Positions 21,717 through 32,779 of a DNA stretch of 64,000 nucleotides are shown one piece after another. Source of the DNA: Arma custos. Its lineage: Eukaryota > Arthropoda > Insecta > Hemiptera > Pentatomidae. The notes under the pieces were generated by a model. The model did not search any database. It was not told the DNA's origin and saw only the letters and a list, made by a program, of their open reading frames with translations. How positions within the stretch are numbered: the first letter of the stretch is position 1; each line of letters starts with the position of its first letter. The position numbers were made by a program, and so were the translations under genes. Location of the stretch: NCBI GenBank assembly GCA_037127475.1, contig CM073764.1, positions 4,678,818-4,742,817 of the forward strand, given 5' to 3'.

Positions 21717-22239
21717 TCTCTTTTTATTTTTCAATATGTTCATGTTAATTTTTTTTCACATCCTCTAAGATTTTATTTACAATATATATATATACAATTT
21801 ACAAATAAATACCTGCAAATGCTTCTATATAAACAAAAGCTTCCTGTTACCTTTCGGTATTTTAAGGCGTTACAGTGGGCTGAGTCCGCTGAAGGCGGTT
21901 TTTACTCGAAACTGCTCGAGGCCGCTGACGTTATACAATACAAAACAGGGAGGGACCGTTTAGCGGGAACAAGAAATAGATTCATGTTAGCAAATTGTAA
22001 AGAGCTTTTATTAATGCTCACTTTTTTGATAATATTTACAATCACTACAAGCGATCTATCATTGTTTAATATACCATAAAGTCCGTGGAAGCAAGCCTTT
22101 TTCGAATATTTTTTTTTTTTAGTTTAAACAAGCAACAAGAAGAAACGTCCGCATTCGAGGAAGGGTGTTGTAAAGAACAGACTATTCGGTCATGAAAAAA
22201 AACAGATTTGCATAAAAAAAATCATTGTTTTTTTTTATG
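21717..22239. other. Unassigned stretch
   Basis: Part of a 129-codon frame (21690-22079) runs through it, but it starts inside the foldback arm and has no recognised similarity. Confidence 0.3.
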
Positions 22240-22600
22240 ATGGTGAATGGCAGGTATAATTAATTTCTCATTTCTACCCAGAAGTAAAAAAATCCCATCG
22301 TACTGCAGGGATATTGACATAATGCAAAAAAAGCTAATAAAAAAAACAACAACCTGGATTGGTCAATCGAAATGGACTCATTGGACAGACAGTGAAGAAT
22401 CTAAGAGCGCCGGGTCACGAACTCCTTAACCCACCTTATTCCTCAGACATATCTCCAACATATTTCCTTCTGCTCAGAAATTCGGACAACAAAAATAAGG
22501 GTAAAATTTTTGAAAATGATTCTCTAGTCAAAAGTGTATTTTCAGACTTTAATTTAAAAAAAAAACTGTATTATTCAGTTCTGAAAATTTGATAGCTTTT
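22240..22600 (+). pseudogene. Mariner transposase relic
   Basis: The frame at 22359-22592 keeps 'NPPYSSDISPTYFLLLRN', the C-terminal catalytic block of mariner, with the third acidic Asp replaced by Tyr. Frameshifts precede it (22247-22429). Inactive. Confidence 0.65.
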
Positions 22601-22760
22601 CGCTCTTTCAAAGGAACAACATAACTCAAAAAAATTTTTTTTTGGAGCTAAGCCTTCAGTAGAAATTGTATCGGTAAGCTTTGTTGGTTTTTTTAATCAA
22701 GTCATACTTGAGAGGTATCATGCTTGAAATTGAAGATTTGTGAGGATAATGACACAAGTT
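22601..22760 (+). repeat. Tail segment shared with 32500-32640 and 33290-33385
   Basis: 'tttcaaaggaacaac' and 'ccttcagtagaaattgtat' match 32498-32570, and 'gaggtatcatgcttgaa' matches 33330 and 47440. Probably the 3' tail of the mariner-like family next to it. Confidence 0.5.
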
Positions 22761-22973
22761 AATATAAAGAAAATAAAAAATTATCTATTTTTTAATAAAA
22801 AATTACTATACTTTCCTTACAATAGGAATGCTTTTCATTACCTTTTTTAACTCACATGGAACTTTCAGGTGCATATATTGTTTTTTTTTTACTTATGAAG
22901 GAACCATATATTGGGAAAAATATACAGACAATGAGGGTAAATATTTTGAATAAAAATGTTTAGATTTCATAAT

Positions 22974-23007
<34 letters not shown>

Positions 23008-23669
23008 GCATTGGATATAATGTTGTTTTAATAAATAAACTTTATTTTTCAAACAGAAATTTCATGAGAAACGACACAATTTTAACAATAAAATTGAACT
23101 CATTCATAAAGTATTTCTTCGGGTTTCGACCGTGCGGTCAAATTATTTGCTAACGTTTCGTTTGACATACTGCTAGCTTCCTTGGGGGTTAATCTCAGGC
23201 TTAAAATGTACTTCTCCTGGCTAAGTCTACTTTAGATAAATGAGAAGATTAATACGTAAAAGACTTGCGAAACCTATTAGAAGTGTTAAATAGATGGCAG
23301 AATATTTTGCAAATTCTAATCATGCTATTGAGTTTGAGAAAGAAATATATTAGAAGCAATGGAAACAATGAAGCACCCACAAAATTTCAGAAGATAAGAT
23401 GGATATAAATTAAGCAAATCATGGATTCCATCACACCAGAGGTGAAGAAAAAATAGAAACAAAAGATGGGCCAATCAGAAACCACCCAGTCAGATCACTG
23501 GAAGAATAAGCTACAAACCTGGACCCGAAAAGTTATAAATACCGAAGTATAGAAGGGCATTTTCAGTATGCCTAGCGAAACTTAGGCAAATATGAGATAA
23601 TGAGAATGGATTCAAAATATTGGCCGTTGCAATTTAAGATAATATTTAACAATAATTTTTTTCATTTCA
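22761..23669. other. Unassigned stretch with a poly-T tract
   Basis: Poly-T of about 29 bases at 22975-23004 may mark the 3' end of an old reverse-strand retroposon. No protein similarity recognised. Confidence 0.3.
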
Positions 23670-24050
23670 TCAGTTCCCTTCAAGCGGCTCACAGAATGTC
23701 CGCTTCCTTATTTTCTTCTCTGAATATAAAATAGAAAGTTCTTGTACCTCCGACCAAACTCGTCCGTCAGAGTCTCGAAATGAGCCAGAATCCAATTTAA
23801 GATGACATAAAGCTAGAAAGGCGAGCATTGTATAGACCATTGTCGCCTCGTAAAGGACTTTACAACCAACATTCTCCTTGTTCCTGGCTAACAGTTTACC
23901 AAACAATAGGGCCTCAGAACTGGTCGTATCGATTCTCCCATCACAAGTGGCCCTTAAACCTCGAGGTAAAATTAATCCCACTACAAAGGTGTGATATAAA
24001 TTCCTTTGATCATAGCCGACTATAAATCGAAACTTTTCCAACCATTCCAT
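23670..24050 (-). CDS. Hypothetical protein, unrecognised
   Basis: Open for 131 codons to 24065. The first ATG gives about 126 codons from 24050. Composition is balanced and base content richer in G+C than the flanks, which argues for a coding past. No domain, signal peptide or membrane segment recognised. No splice evidence assessed. Could be a fragment of a transposon ORF or an isolated exon. Confidence 0.25.
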   Translation of the reverse strand: MEWLEKFRFIVGYDQRNLYHTFVVGLILPRGLRATCDGRIDTTSSEALLFGKLLARNKENVGCKVLYEATMVYTMLAFLALCHLKLDSGSFRDSDGRVWSEVQELSILYSEKKIRKRTFCEPLEGN

Positions 24051-24132
24051 TTTTGAGTAATTCAATTTTCTTTTTTAGTTGAGTGAAAAAAATATAAAAG
24101 CTAAGGCAAAGCAATCATAAGATCATTCTTGT

Positions 24133-24370
24133 TTATTTAACGCCACTTTATGCTGCTATGGCTAATTGGACGATGCTACAGTGGGAGCTCTAAATTTTGC
24201 CTATCCAGGTTTAATTAGGATAGGGATCTTTAACGAGTGTATGACATCGTGCATGCCTAGGACACCCATTTTACGTCACTTCCAAAGGCAGGCATAATCA
24301 AGGATTATTTAGTTTATTTAAAAAATCCTAAAGCCCCCAGCGAACACGCGATTTAGAGCGTAGTAGGTAG
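24133..24370 (-). repeat. SINE-A, head truncated
   Basis: 3' end to the 'aaaaaatcctaaagcc' block; A box lost. Diverged copy. Confidence 0.78.
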
Positions 24371-24461
24371 AATTTTATATTTAAAAGTATATTCCTAATG
24401 ACAACAGGAATCACTTCCTGACTTTAACCTGCTTATATATATATATATTGGCATGTATTTC

Positions 24462-25022
24462 TTATTTTTTTAGATTAATTTATTGATATTTACAACTTTT
24501 ATAATTTTACATCGAGCAAATTTGCTGATATGAACAAATGACATGAAAACAAAAAACACTTGTGGAGAAACTACCCATCGGCAGCACTCCAATAAAGTTC
24601 TATAGTAGAAGGTCTCGAGGCCATCTCCTTTTCAGGCGCCTCGGAGGGTTCTCAGGAATATTATGGGAAGCAAGTTGAGAGACTAGTGGATTCAAGTGTG
24701 TATGGAGCTTATCATGGAAGGATAGGTATCTAGTTTGGGCCAAATCAGCAACATATGGGATATTAAGATCATGATGGATCAGTTTGTTTGTGACATAATA
24801 AGGAGCATTGAGGATTTTACGAAGGATTTTGGATTGTAATGATTGGATACGAGATGAATTGGATGGTTTAGTAGAGCCCCAAAGCTCAACTCCGTATGTC
24901 CAAATAGGTCTGATGACTGTCATGTAAATGAGTCTTTTGTAATTAATTGGGAGCTTAAAGTCTTTGTCTAGTAAATGTTGAATTAAGCAGTTTCTTGTCT
25001 TTTCAATCTTGTATGAATTTCC
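24462..25022 (-). mobile_element. Jockey-clade LINE, 3' end
   Basis: The reverse frame 24600-24923 encodes 'RPIWTYGVELWGS', 'LRKILNAPYYV' and 'LKRRWPRDLL', the conserved end of this LINE's polymerase ORF after the RT. The 3' UTR follows to about 24462. Truncated 5' at about 25022. Subfamily A, together with the copy at 33393: both share a 3' UTR that differs from the 54375 copy. Confidence 0.82.
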
Positions 25023-25164
25023 TTTTTAAAACTGATTTCTGGATCGAAGGTTCGTTTTGGAAATATTCTGTCTTCTGTATTAGATTTTCGAACCATGAAA
25101 AAGTACTGTTACTCCTATGATGTATATGTATACATCATTTGTTATCATCGAACTCAATATTTCA

Positions 25165-25390
25165 GCGGCGACTTGTGGTCTAGTGGTTGACATAACAAAC
25201 TACTGAGCCCAAGATTGCGGGTTCGTACCCCGGAAGGGACGTTAAACGGAAGTTCCGAGCTTGTACGATGTCAGGTACTCGTTAAAAATCCCTATCCTAA
25301 TTAAACCTGGATAGGCAAAATTTAGAGCTCCTATTGTAGCATCGTCCGATTAGCCATAGCAGCATAAAGTGACGTACAATGAACGAACAA
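25165..25390 (+). repeat. SINE-A with internal deletion
   Basis: Head and tail are present, but about 60 bases from the B-box side to the 'ccttcgg' block are missing. The joint lies in a short 'cgg' repeat, consistent with a microhomology deletion. Confidence 0.85.
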
Positions 25391-26084
25391 CTCAATATTT
25401 TAATAAAATACTATTGATTTATTTATTATAATTAATGACTTAATAATATTTATTGTTTATTTATAAATATACTTGAGGACCACTGCATGTCTTTGTGATT
25501 TCTCAATTCTTGAAAATATTTATAATTTAATCGTTCAATCGTAAAAACGGGTCTCCTGATCTTTTTATTATTATTGTCCAAATCTATATTCTAATAAAAT
25601 ATATTTCTCCACTATTATATTATTTAATACAATTAAAGGATACAATTAAAGGATGTACCCCCTGCACGTATATTGGCAGTCCACTCTTGCACAGTTACCT
25701 ACTACTCCACCTGACATATCACTAAATTTCCATGAAAGCGGTCCAATATCCAGTTCCTTGGAGCGTGTGTGGACCAGCTTCCAGGCTACACAGGCTTGCT
25801 TCCTCTTCGTGGACAAACTGATTACTGAGCTGAGCTAACAGATAACTTACCAGTTAGGGATTTGCATAATTTAGCCAGGTAATTAATCTAAATTAATACT
25901 TAGCTGTGAAAACCTCGCTGAGATTTTCTGTTTCAGTCATTAAAAAGTACTTTACAGCCATAATAAAATGTATTTTTGATGTCCATTAATGATCTTGGAT
26001 AAAGAGATCAGTAAAATTATCAATAAAGATTTAGTTACAAAAGTTAGTCAGGAATTAAATGTTATTTCGAGAACGAGGTAGATC
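25391..26084. other. Unassigned stretch
   Basis: AT-rich. A 61-codon frame (25653-25838) has no recognised similarity. Confidence 0.3.
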
Positions 26085-26145
26085 AGTGTTAAAGCGCTGG
26101 GTTGCTATGCTGAAGGTCCTAGGTTCAAATCTGACTGTAGCAGAT
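26085..26145 (+). repeat. tRNA-like SINE head fragment
   Basis: 'gtagatcagtgttaaagcgc' and 'aggttcaaatctgac' have the spacing of A and B boxes. No SINE body follows. Confidence 0.45.
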
Positions 26146-26194
26146 AATTTTTTTAAAAATGTATTTATTAAATTTTACAACTGTTTGTTGTTTT

Positions 26195-26463
26195 TTTTGT
26201 TCATTTAACGTTACTTTATGCTGATATGGCTAATCGGACGATGCTTCAGTGGGAGCCCTAAATTTTGCCTATCCAGGTTTAATTAGGATAGGGATTTTTA
26301 ACGAGTACAGGCTCGGGACCCACGTTTAACGTCCCTTCCGAAGGACGGCGTAACTAAGGATTTTTTACTCCCTTAAAAAAATCCTAGGGCCACCTGCCGG
26401 GCTACGAACCTGCGATCTTGGGTTTAGTGGTTTGTTACGCTAACCAAGAGACCACAGGTGACC
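26195..26463 (-). repeat. SINE-A, full length
   Basis: Reverse strand, from 'gttcatttaacgtta' to 'aagagaccacaggtgacc'. A short deletion removes 'ctgacatcgt' in the body. Confidence 0.88.
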
Positions 26464-26469
26464 GTTAAA

Positions 26470-26995
26470 ATTAAAAACTGTATACATAATACATCAAGTA
26501 AATATAATGTCCAGAGGCAAAGGCAAGTAGAGAAACTACCCACTGGCAGTACTCAAATAATAAGTTCAACTTAGAAAGTCACGAGGCCATCTTCTCAGAC
26601 GCCTCGGAGGATTATCGGAAGTTGAATAGGAAGCTAGTTTTGAAACTAGAAGGTTTGAGTGGAAATTAAGTTTGTTATGAAAGGATAGATACCGGGTTCG
26701 GGCCAAATCAGCAACAAAAGGGACATTAAGGTCGTTATGGATGACTTTATTCTTAACAAAATAAGGAGGATTGAGGATTTTACGAAGGATTCTGGATTGT
26801 AGGGATTGGATATGAGAGGAATTCGATGGCTTAGTGGAGCCCCAGCGTTCTACTCCTGAAGTGCAAATAGGTCGTATGATGGTCATGTAGATGAGCCTTT
26901 CGTAGTTAATTGGGAGCTTAGGGCGTTTGCCTAGTAAGTGTGTTGAAGTAGCCTGAAACGTCGAGCGGTTTCTTATCTTTTCACTCTTGTATGCA
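26470..26995 (-). mobile_element. Jockey-clade LINE, 3' end
   Basis: The reverse frame 26566-27027 contains 'LPINYERLIYMTIIRPI' and 'LRRWPRDFLS', matching 54517-55050. The N-terminal residues of the frame beyond about 26995 are unrelated flank. 5'-truncated and slightly diverged. Confidence 0.82.
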
Positions 26996-27019
26996 GATAA
27001 TAAATTATTTAATCTGTAA

Positions 27020-27195
27020 AAAGACACTGATGGAACATCTGCAGAGCTTCCTGGGGCTCACTGAGTCAACGACTCCCTGGACAGCTATTGTCACAGAAAT
27101 TAAATATTACATTCTCAAACGTACACGCATAAACACTGAACCCAAGTCCTTCGTGGGTTGTAATGGTACAGTTCATAGTTATTTCAGTCCACATT
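27020..27195 (+). repeat. SINE-C, diverged body
   Basis: 'cttcctggggctcac' and 'cactgaacccaagtcctt' match the SINE-C body; much of the middle is altered. Confidence 0.5.
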
Positions 27196-27535
27196 TTCAA
27201 CTATCATTTAAATCATTTTAATTATTTATAATTTATTTAAATTGGCTGTCTTTGTTCCTCATTAATGAAATGCAGGGGAGCGTCAATAATCTGAACTAAT
27301 GTCGTTGAGCCGAGTTAGCTTAATCAAAAGTCCGGATAATAGAAATTCAAATAACAAAATCCCAAACAAATGCCTCATTATTATAAAAACAACAATTACT
27401 TGGTCTTACTAATGTCCTGAGGATACATCAGATATTCTATTAATCAACAAGCTTCTATTAAATCAGGCTCACCCTAACCTCTGATGGTTACAAAAGAAAC
27501 GGTTAGGAAGGGCATAATGAAAAGGACAAGACACC
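27196..27535. other. Unassigned stretch
   Basis: Nothing recognised. Confidence 0.3.
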
Positions 27536-28790
27536 AGACAGGACACTCGCAGAATAGATCAGGCTAAGGATAGATCCTGATCGATGAGGATAGCTCCTAT
27601 TTTTCGCTTTTGCATATTATTTTCTCCTATTTGATAAGTAAAGATAGATCCTATTTGATATAGATAAATCCTAATTGATAAGGATAGATCCTATTTGATA
27701 TAGATAAATCCTAATTGATAAGGATAGATCCTATTTTATATAGATAAATCCAAATTGATAAGGATAGATCCTATTTGATATAGATAAATCCTAATTGATA
27801 AGGATAGATCCTATTTTATATAGATAAATCCAAATTGATAAGGATAGATCCTATTTGATATAGATAAATCCTAATTGATAAGGATAGATCCTATTTTATA
27901 TAGATAAATCCAAATTGATAAGGATAGATCCTATTTGATATAGATAAATCCTAATTGATAAGGATAGATCCTAATATAAAATGATAGATCCTAATTGATA
28001 AGGATAGATCCTATTTGATATAGATAAATCCTAATTGATAAGGATAGATCCTATTTGATATAGATAAATCCAAATTGATAAGGATAGATCCTATTTGATA
28101 TAGATAAATCCTAATTGATAAGGATAGATCCTATTTTATATAGATAAATCCAAATTGATAAGGATAGATCCTAATATAAAATGATAGATCCTAATTGATA
28201 AGGATAGATCCTATTTGATATAGATAAATCCTAATTGATAAGGATAGATCCTATTTTATATAGATAAATCCAAATTGATAAGGATAGATCCTATTTGATA
28301 TAGATAAATCCTAATTGATAAGGATAGATCCTAATATAAAATGATAGATCCTAATTGTTAAGGATAGATCCTAATTGATAGGGATGGATCAGGCTAACGA
28401 CAGGACAAAATTGATAACGATAGATTCTAATTACTTTGGGTATATTCTAATCGATAAACGACTCCTTTCTATAATTCTAATTAATAATCGATAAGGATAG
28501 ATCCCAATTGATAAGGATAAATCCTAATTAATAAGGATAGATTCTAATTAATATGGGTAGATTCTAATTAATATGGGTATATTCTAATTGATAATTGATT
28601 ATATTTAATCATTCTAATTAATAGTTGATAAGCATAGATCCTAATTAATAAGGATAGATCCTAATCGATAAGGATAGATCCTAATTGATAAGGATAGACC
28701 CTCACTGATAAGGATAGATTCTAATTGATCAGGATAGATCTTAATTGATGAGGATAGATCCAAACCGATAAGAAAGCCACCAACAGACAC
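27536..28790. repeat. GATA-rich minisatellite with higher-order units
   Basis: 20-bp subunits such as 'gataaggatagatcctaatt' alternate with 'gatatagataaatcctaatt'. Between about 27640 and 28370 two kinds of 40-bp dimer alternate, giving an 80-bp higher-order period. The flanks (27536-27640, 28380-28790) are looser, single-subunit and more diverged, as expected if the ordered block expanded from the middle. A variant subunit 'ctaatataaaatgata' recurs at 27971, 28171 and 28331. Confidence 0.9.
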
Positions 28791-28799
28791 TTAATGACG

Positions 28800-29095
28800 A
28801 CGTAAAGAAGGGTGATGGATGACACCTTTTTGTCCCCCCTACACCCACGACCGGAAGTCTCCCCCCTCCCTCTTAGTTCCCTATCGATTCCCCTCCCTGG
28901 TGATAAACCCGGCCCCTTAATAAATTGGGCTATAGTGATTGGTTCCCTTTCCGGAAGATGCTTCCTCCTGGGGTCCTTTCATTCCTTTTATTTGGATTGG
29001 TCGATAGCTGAGCGATCAAACAAGTTCCTCCTCCATGGTCCATGGTACCCCTGGGAATTTCGAACTCTGAACTCCCCCTTCCGGAGAAATTAAGT
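28800..29095. other. GC-richer island after the minisatellite
   Basis: A 93-codon frame (28812-29093, +) with many Pro, Leu and Ser. Clearly richer in G+C than its flanks. No family recognised; it could be a fragment of a retroelement UTR or LTR. Confidence 0.3.
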
Positions 29096-29264
29096 TTTAA
29101 TGCGTTTCTTTCTTTATCAGTTCTTCATAACTTTCGCATTATGAAATATTCTTATGTGAATTCCACTTCAAGATTATTGAACTGCATTCGACTCAATTAC
29201 TTATATTTTACTATTACCTGATCTAATTACGATTACCCTTCTATATATCTCCTTTTATTTAATT

Positions 29265-29857
29265 TAAAGGTATTTACAACTGTATTATACTAATACATAC
29301 AAGTAAATAGAATGTATGGTACATATTGGCATGAATACAAATAATTGAAGAAACAACGAACTAGTACTCAAATAACAAATTCAACATAGAAGGTCGCAAG
29401 GCCATCTTCTTTTCAGATGCCTCTGAGGATCAACAGGAATTGAAGAGGTTGCTAGGTTTGAAACTAGTGGGTTTGGGGGGGGGAGGGAATGAAGTTTGTC
29501 ATGAAAATATTGATATCGGATTCGGTCCAACGCAGCAACCAATGGGACATTAAGGTCATTATGGATTACTTTTTTCGTAACAAAGTAAGGAGCATTCAGG
29601 ATTTTATGAAGGATTTTGGATTGTAAGGATTAGATACATACGGAGGAATTCATGGCTGGAGTGAAGCCCCAAAGCTCTACTCCATAAGTCCAGATGGGTC
29701 TAATGTTTGTCATGTATATGAGTCTTTTCTAATTAATTTGGAGCTTAGAGCGTTTGTCTAGTGAATGTTGAAGTAGCCTGAAACGGCGAGCTGTTTCTTG
29801 TCGTTTCAGTCTAGTATGAGGATTCCAACTTAAGCGTTTGTCAAGTTGAAGTCCGGA
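29265..29857 (-). mobile_element. Jockey-clade LINE, 3' end, decayed
   Basis: Aligns over its length with 54375-54990 and most closely with 7460-8120, including the 'acaactgtattatactaata' 3' UTR. Frames are broken, among other things by a poly-G expansion at 29474-29484. Confidence 0.8.
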
Positions 29858-30357
29858 ATCAAAAGGCTAGATTACCTTAATGCCTATCTTAATCATTTTT
29901 TTATATTCTCTTTTTGCTTTTTTTATCCGTGGGTATTTAAAGACTTTTATGATATTAATGGTTAATGGTTATGGTGTGCGGGAGTTTATTCTATTGAATT
30001 TTGCCTTTTCTTCTTCTTGGTTGAATAGAGAGGGACCATTCAGTTGGTTCATAGTCATAGATAAAATATACAATGATATTTATACAAAGCATGTCGTATG
30101 GTATTTTTGAAACTGCTACTACGATTTTGGAATCAGATAATTGGATTTTGAAGAGGTGTGAGCTTACCATTTACGAAGAAAGCTTTTAAGCTTTGACTTA
30201 GAACAAAACCTATTTAAGGAGTTTAATGACTATTTAATATAGGAGCTAAGTAAGTCGTTTAAATGCTACTTTAGCCCAAATAACCAATGTATACAAAGTA
30301 ACATTAAATGTTGCATTATTTTATTTTATTGTTATATGGTATAATTGTTTTAATATT
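29858..30357. other. Unassigned AT-rich stretch
   Basis: A 76-codon frame (29880-30110) has no recognised similarity. Confidence 0.3.
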
Positions 30358-30390
30358 TTTAAATATTTTATTTGAAAAGAAAAGATATGA

Positions 30391-30463
30391 CCAGGACCGG
30401 GGACACGAACCCGGGTCTCCCACCTCTCCGTGGTGGTGCCTTAACCATCTCAGCCATCCTGGT
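30391..30463 (-). repeat. tRNA-like unit, left arm
   Basis: A 73-base unit with acceptor CCAGGA/TCCTGG, anticodon stem CCACC/GGTGG with 7-base loop ACGGAGA, and a B box-like 'gggttcgtgtcccc'. Position 33 is C instead of the universal U, against a working tRNA. Confidence 0.6.
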
Positions 30464-30820
30464 TCGCTTTTCGGTCAGTCATATAGCTTCTTTTCACTAA
30501 CCCTCCGTGTTCTCGCAATTTGGTATAATTTTTTTAATATTTTATTTGATAAGAAAAGATATGACCATATAACAGAAAAAATTATACCATATAACCAAAA
30601 AAAAACAGAAAAAGTATACAAAAAAACAGAGAAAAATTATACCATATAACAATACAATAAAATAAAATAAATTATGATAATATTTAATGACGTAAGTCAA
30701 CAAGTTCTAAAAATAAAAGTAATGTTTAATTAACATTCTACCCGTGTATACATCGCAAATTGCGAGAACACGGAGATATAGGATCGGTGGAAAGAAGGGA
30801 TATGACTGAGCGAGAAGCGA

Positions 30821-30893
30821 ACCAGGATGGCTGAGATGGTTAAGGCACCACCACGGAGAGGTGGGAGACCCGGGTTCGTGTCCCCGGTCCTGG
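30821..30893 (+). repeat. tRNA-like unit, right arm
   Basis: Inverted copy of 30391-30463 with the same stems and loop. The identity of both arms points to a recent origin or to correction between the arms. Confidence 0.6.
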
Positions 30894-31175
30894 CCATATC
30901 TTTTCTTTTCAAATAAAATATTTTTTTTAATGTATTATTTTCCTATGTAGCCTTTAAAAAATGAGTTATTCAAAAAACAATTTTAGAGTAAGGAGGAGAG
31001 GTGAGTTTTCTGAAGTTGATAAATACTTTACTTACTTTTAATTATTTTATTTTAATTATTTATAGGGTTTATAAATATAAATAATACATAAATATCAGAA
31101 TATATATGGTTTCCTTATTATTATTATTTTACATTGAATGATAATTGTTGACCTTGATAAAGTATGTTGAAGAGT

Positions 31176-31480
31176 GGTGGAGGATTCTTCCAGGACCGTA
31201 GAGCCAAAATAATAATATGTTGAAGAAATTGGTCCCAATTGGTCCGGGTAGAGGTCACTGAATGAATTTCTCGTGTAATTTGAGAAAATCTTTATTGATA
31301 GCCAACGTTTCGAACTACGTTGTAGGTCTTCTTCAGGGCTGTGGGAGGGCTGAGGGGGTGGGTACTCTCTGGCTATGAAACACAGACTGAACCAATTTCT
31401 TTCCAATTCCAAGAACAGACGGACCAATTTCTTCAACATATTATTATTTTGGCTCTACGGTCCTGGAAGAATCCTCCACC
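31176..31480. repeat. Perfect 60-bp inverted repeat
   Basis: 31176-31235 and 31421-31480 are exact reverse complements over 60 bases, with a 185-base spacer. The spacer contains the reverse-strand hammerhead-like core at 31299-31339. The arrangement recalls inverted terminal segments of Penelope-like elements (inference). Confidence 0.9.
31299..31339 (-). ncRNA. Hammerhead ribozyme-like core (Penelope type)
   Basis: Reverse strand: AGCC, CTGAAGA, an imperfect 7-bp stem II, then GAAACGTT and GGCT. AGCC pairs with GGCT as stem I, and ACGT is a self-complementary minimal stem III with the expected cleavage position after the following T. This layout is known from Penelope-like element hammerheads. 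Position 7 is A in CTGANGA, which is allowed. Activity is untested. Confidence 0.5.
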
Positions 31481-31484
31481 ACCA

Positions 31485-31870
31485 CAGCCGACCAATCTCC
31501 GCGATCCTGCGCTATCCTCCTCCAGTTCTGTACACCCACCAGGTTCAAGTCCTCTTCGACATTATCCAGCCATCTGATTCGAGAGCGTCCTCTGCTTTGT
31601 TTACTTTCGTTCTCTCATTGAGCATTCTCCTTGCTATCTTGTGGTCCGCCATTCTTTCCGCATGTCGGATCCATCTCAGTCTTTATCAAAGCCTTGTCCG
31701 GTTTCCCATATAGCTCCATCGGCTCCTCATTCTTCTTCTCCATACACCATTTTCCGTCACTCCACCCCAGATTCTTCTTAATATTTTCCTTTCCCATGTG
31801 TGTGACCATGGGTTTCCGATTTTTTGGTCAGGGGCCATGTCTCTAACCCATACATGATTATCGATCTTAC
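31485..31870 (-). mobile_element. RTE-like LINE, C-terminal relic
   Basis: Reverse frames read 'MELYGKPDKALIKTEM' and, after a shift, 'RLRWIRHAERMADHKIARR', the post-RT pattern of RTE-like LINEs (..ELYG.PDI...IK..RL.WLGHV.RM). Multiple frameshifts. Confidence 0.65.
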
Positions 31871-32080
31871 TATGGTTGAATTTGAACGGTTTTGTATATA
31901 GGTTATAGCATATATAACTATTAGACCCATATATAGGTAACTGTTTTGCTATCTTATATTTTTGAAATAGTTAGTGGCTACTTTTTTTATGGATCCATTA
32001 AAAAAAAAACAGGCATACCCTAGGAACCATTTTAAATTATAAATAATTCTCGTATAAACACATATTGTCAGTCGGTTTAG
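31871..32080. other. Unassigned AT-rich stretch
   Basis: Nothing recognised. Confidence 0.3.
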
Positions 32081-32112
32081 GGGCGACTTATGGTCTAGTC
32101 GTTAGCATGTTC
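32081..32112 (+). repeat. SINE-A head scrap
   Basis: 'ggggcgacttatggtctagt' matches the first bases of SINE-A and then stops abruptly. Confidence 0.55.
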
Positions 32113-32215
32113 CTGTAAGCAAATGCCAGGTCTAATATTAGTGTTATAGTATTAGATAGATATTCTATGCTGATAATAATAATATAGTATAAACTTTATA
32201 AACCCCATATATACC

Positions 32216-32241
32216 TATATATATATATATATATATATATA
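32216..32241. repeat. (TA)n microsatellite
   Basis: About 13 TA units. Confidence 0.9.
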
Positions 32242-32497
32242 GAGTAAGTAATAAAGCCCTTAAACTATCTAGTAAGCGAGAAGACCTCCTTAAAAGACTT
32301 CCATCAATTAGAAGTGTCAATGTCTCGTTGAGAATTTAACCCCGCCAATAAAAGTTCCGGGGAGTTGACAGTCTTGACGAGGCCAATATTGTCCTAAAGT
32401 CTTCCTTTCTTTTTTTTTTGTCTCCATTTTAAATTTTCTTTCTTCCTTATTCGATTAAAAATTCATTTAAAATGCATTAATAACACTACATCACTCC

Positions 32498-32640
32498 TTC
32501 AAAGGAGCAACGACATAATTTAAAAAATTGGCACTAAAAACTTAAACCTTCAGTAGCAATTGTATTGGTTTAATCCTTTTAATTCAGGAACAACATATCT
32601 CATACCACGTTTCCAACATTTTTTTTTAAATAAAGTTATA
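32498..32640 (+). repeat. Repeat shared with 22601-22760
   Basis: 'tcaaaggagcaacgacataa' and 'ccttcagtagcaattgtat' are shared. Probably the same mariner-like tail. Confidence 0.5.
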
Positions 32641-32779
32641 TCTTACGGCAATAAAATAAGGAGAAATGATTGTAACGAAGGAATTTAAAGATCTAAGGTA
32701 AAAAAAATATGCAACAATAGTTTGGAAAAAAGAGAGCATAAAAGAGAAAATCACAAAGTTAGAAAAACATAGCTTCGCT

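Larger units (their letters stand above)
30358..30930. mobile_element. Foldback element with tRNA-like arms, copy 2
   Basis: Arms 30358-30523 and 30762-30930 are inverted copies; the outer 100 bases are almost perfect. Ends read 'aatattttatttgaaaagaa'. Each arm carries one tRNA-like unit, placed head-to-head. The spacer repeats 'accatataac' and 'ttttatttga', suggesting partial internal duplication of the ends. Same family as 18593 and 63673. Confidence 0.8.

Noticed and set aside
27640..28370. CRISPR-like array
   Set aside because: Regular repeats but no unique spacers; the 'spacers' are themselves repeat subunits. The window is eukaryotic.
28812..29093. Host protein-coding exon
   Set aside because: Pro/Leu/Ser-rich frame with no splice-like borders or recognised domain; only the base composition stands out.
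31341..31846. Three overlapping forward frames of 71-112 codons
   Set aside because: Opposite strand to an RTE-like LINE relic that carries recognisable motifs; the forward frames are shadows.
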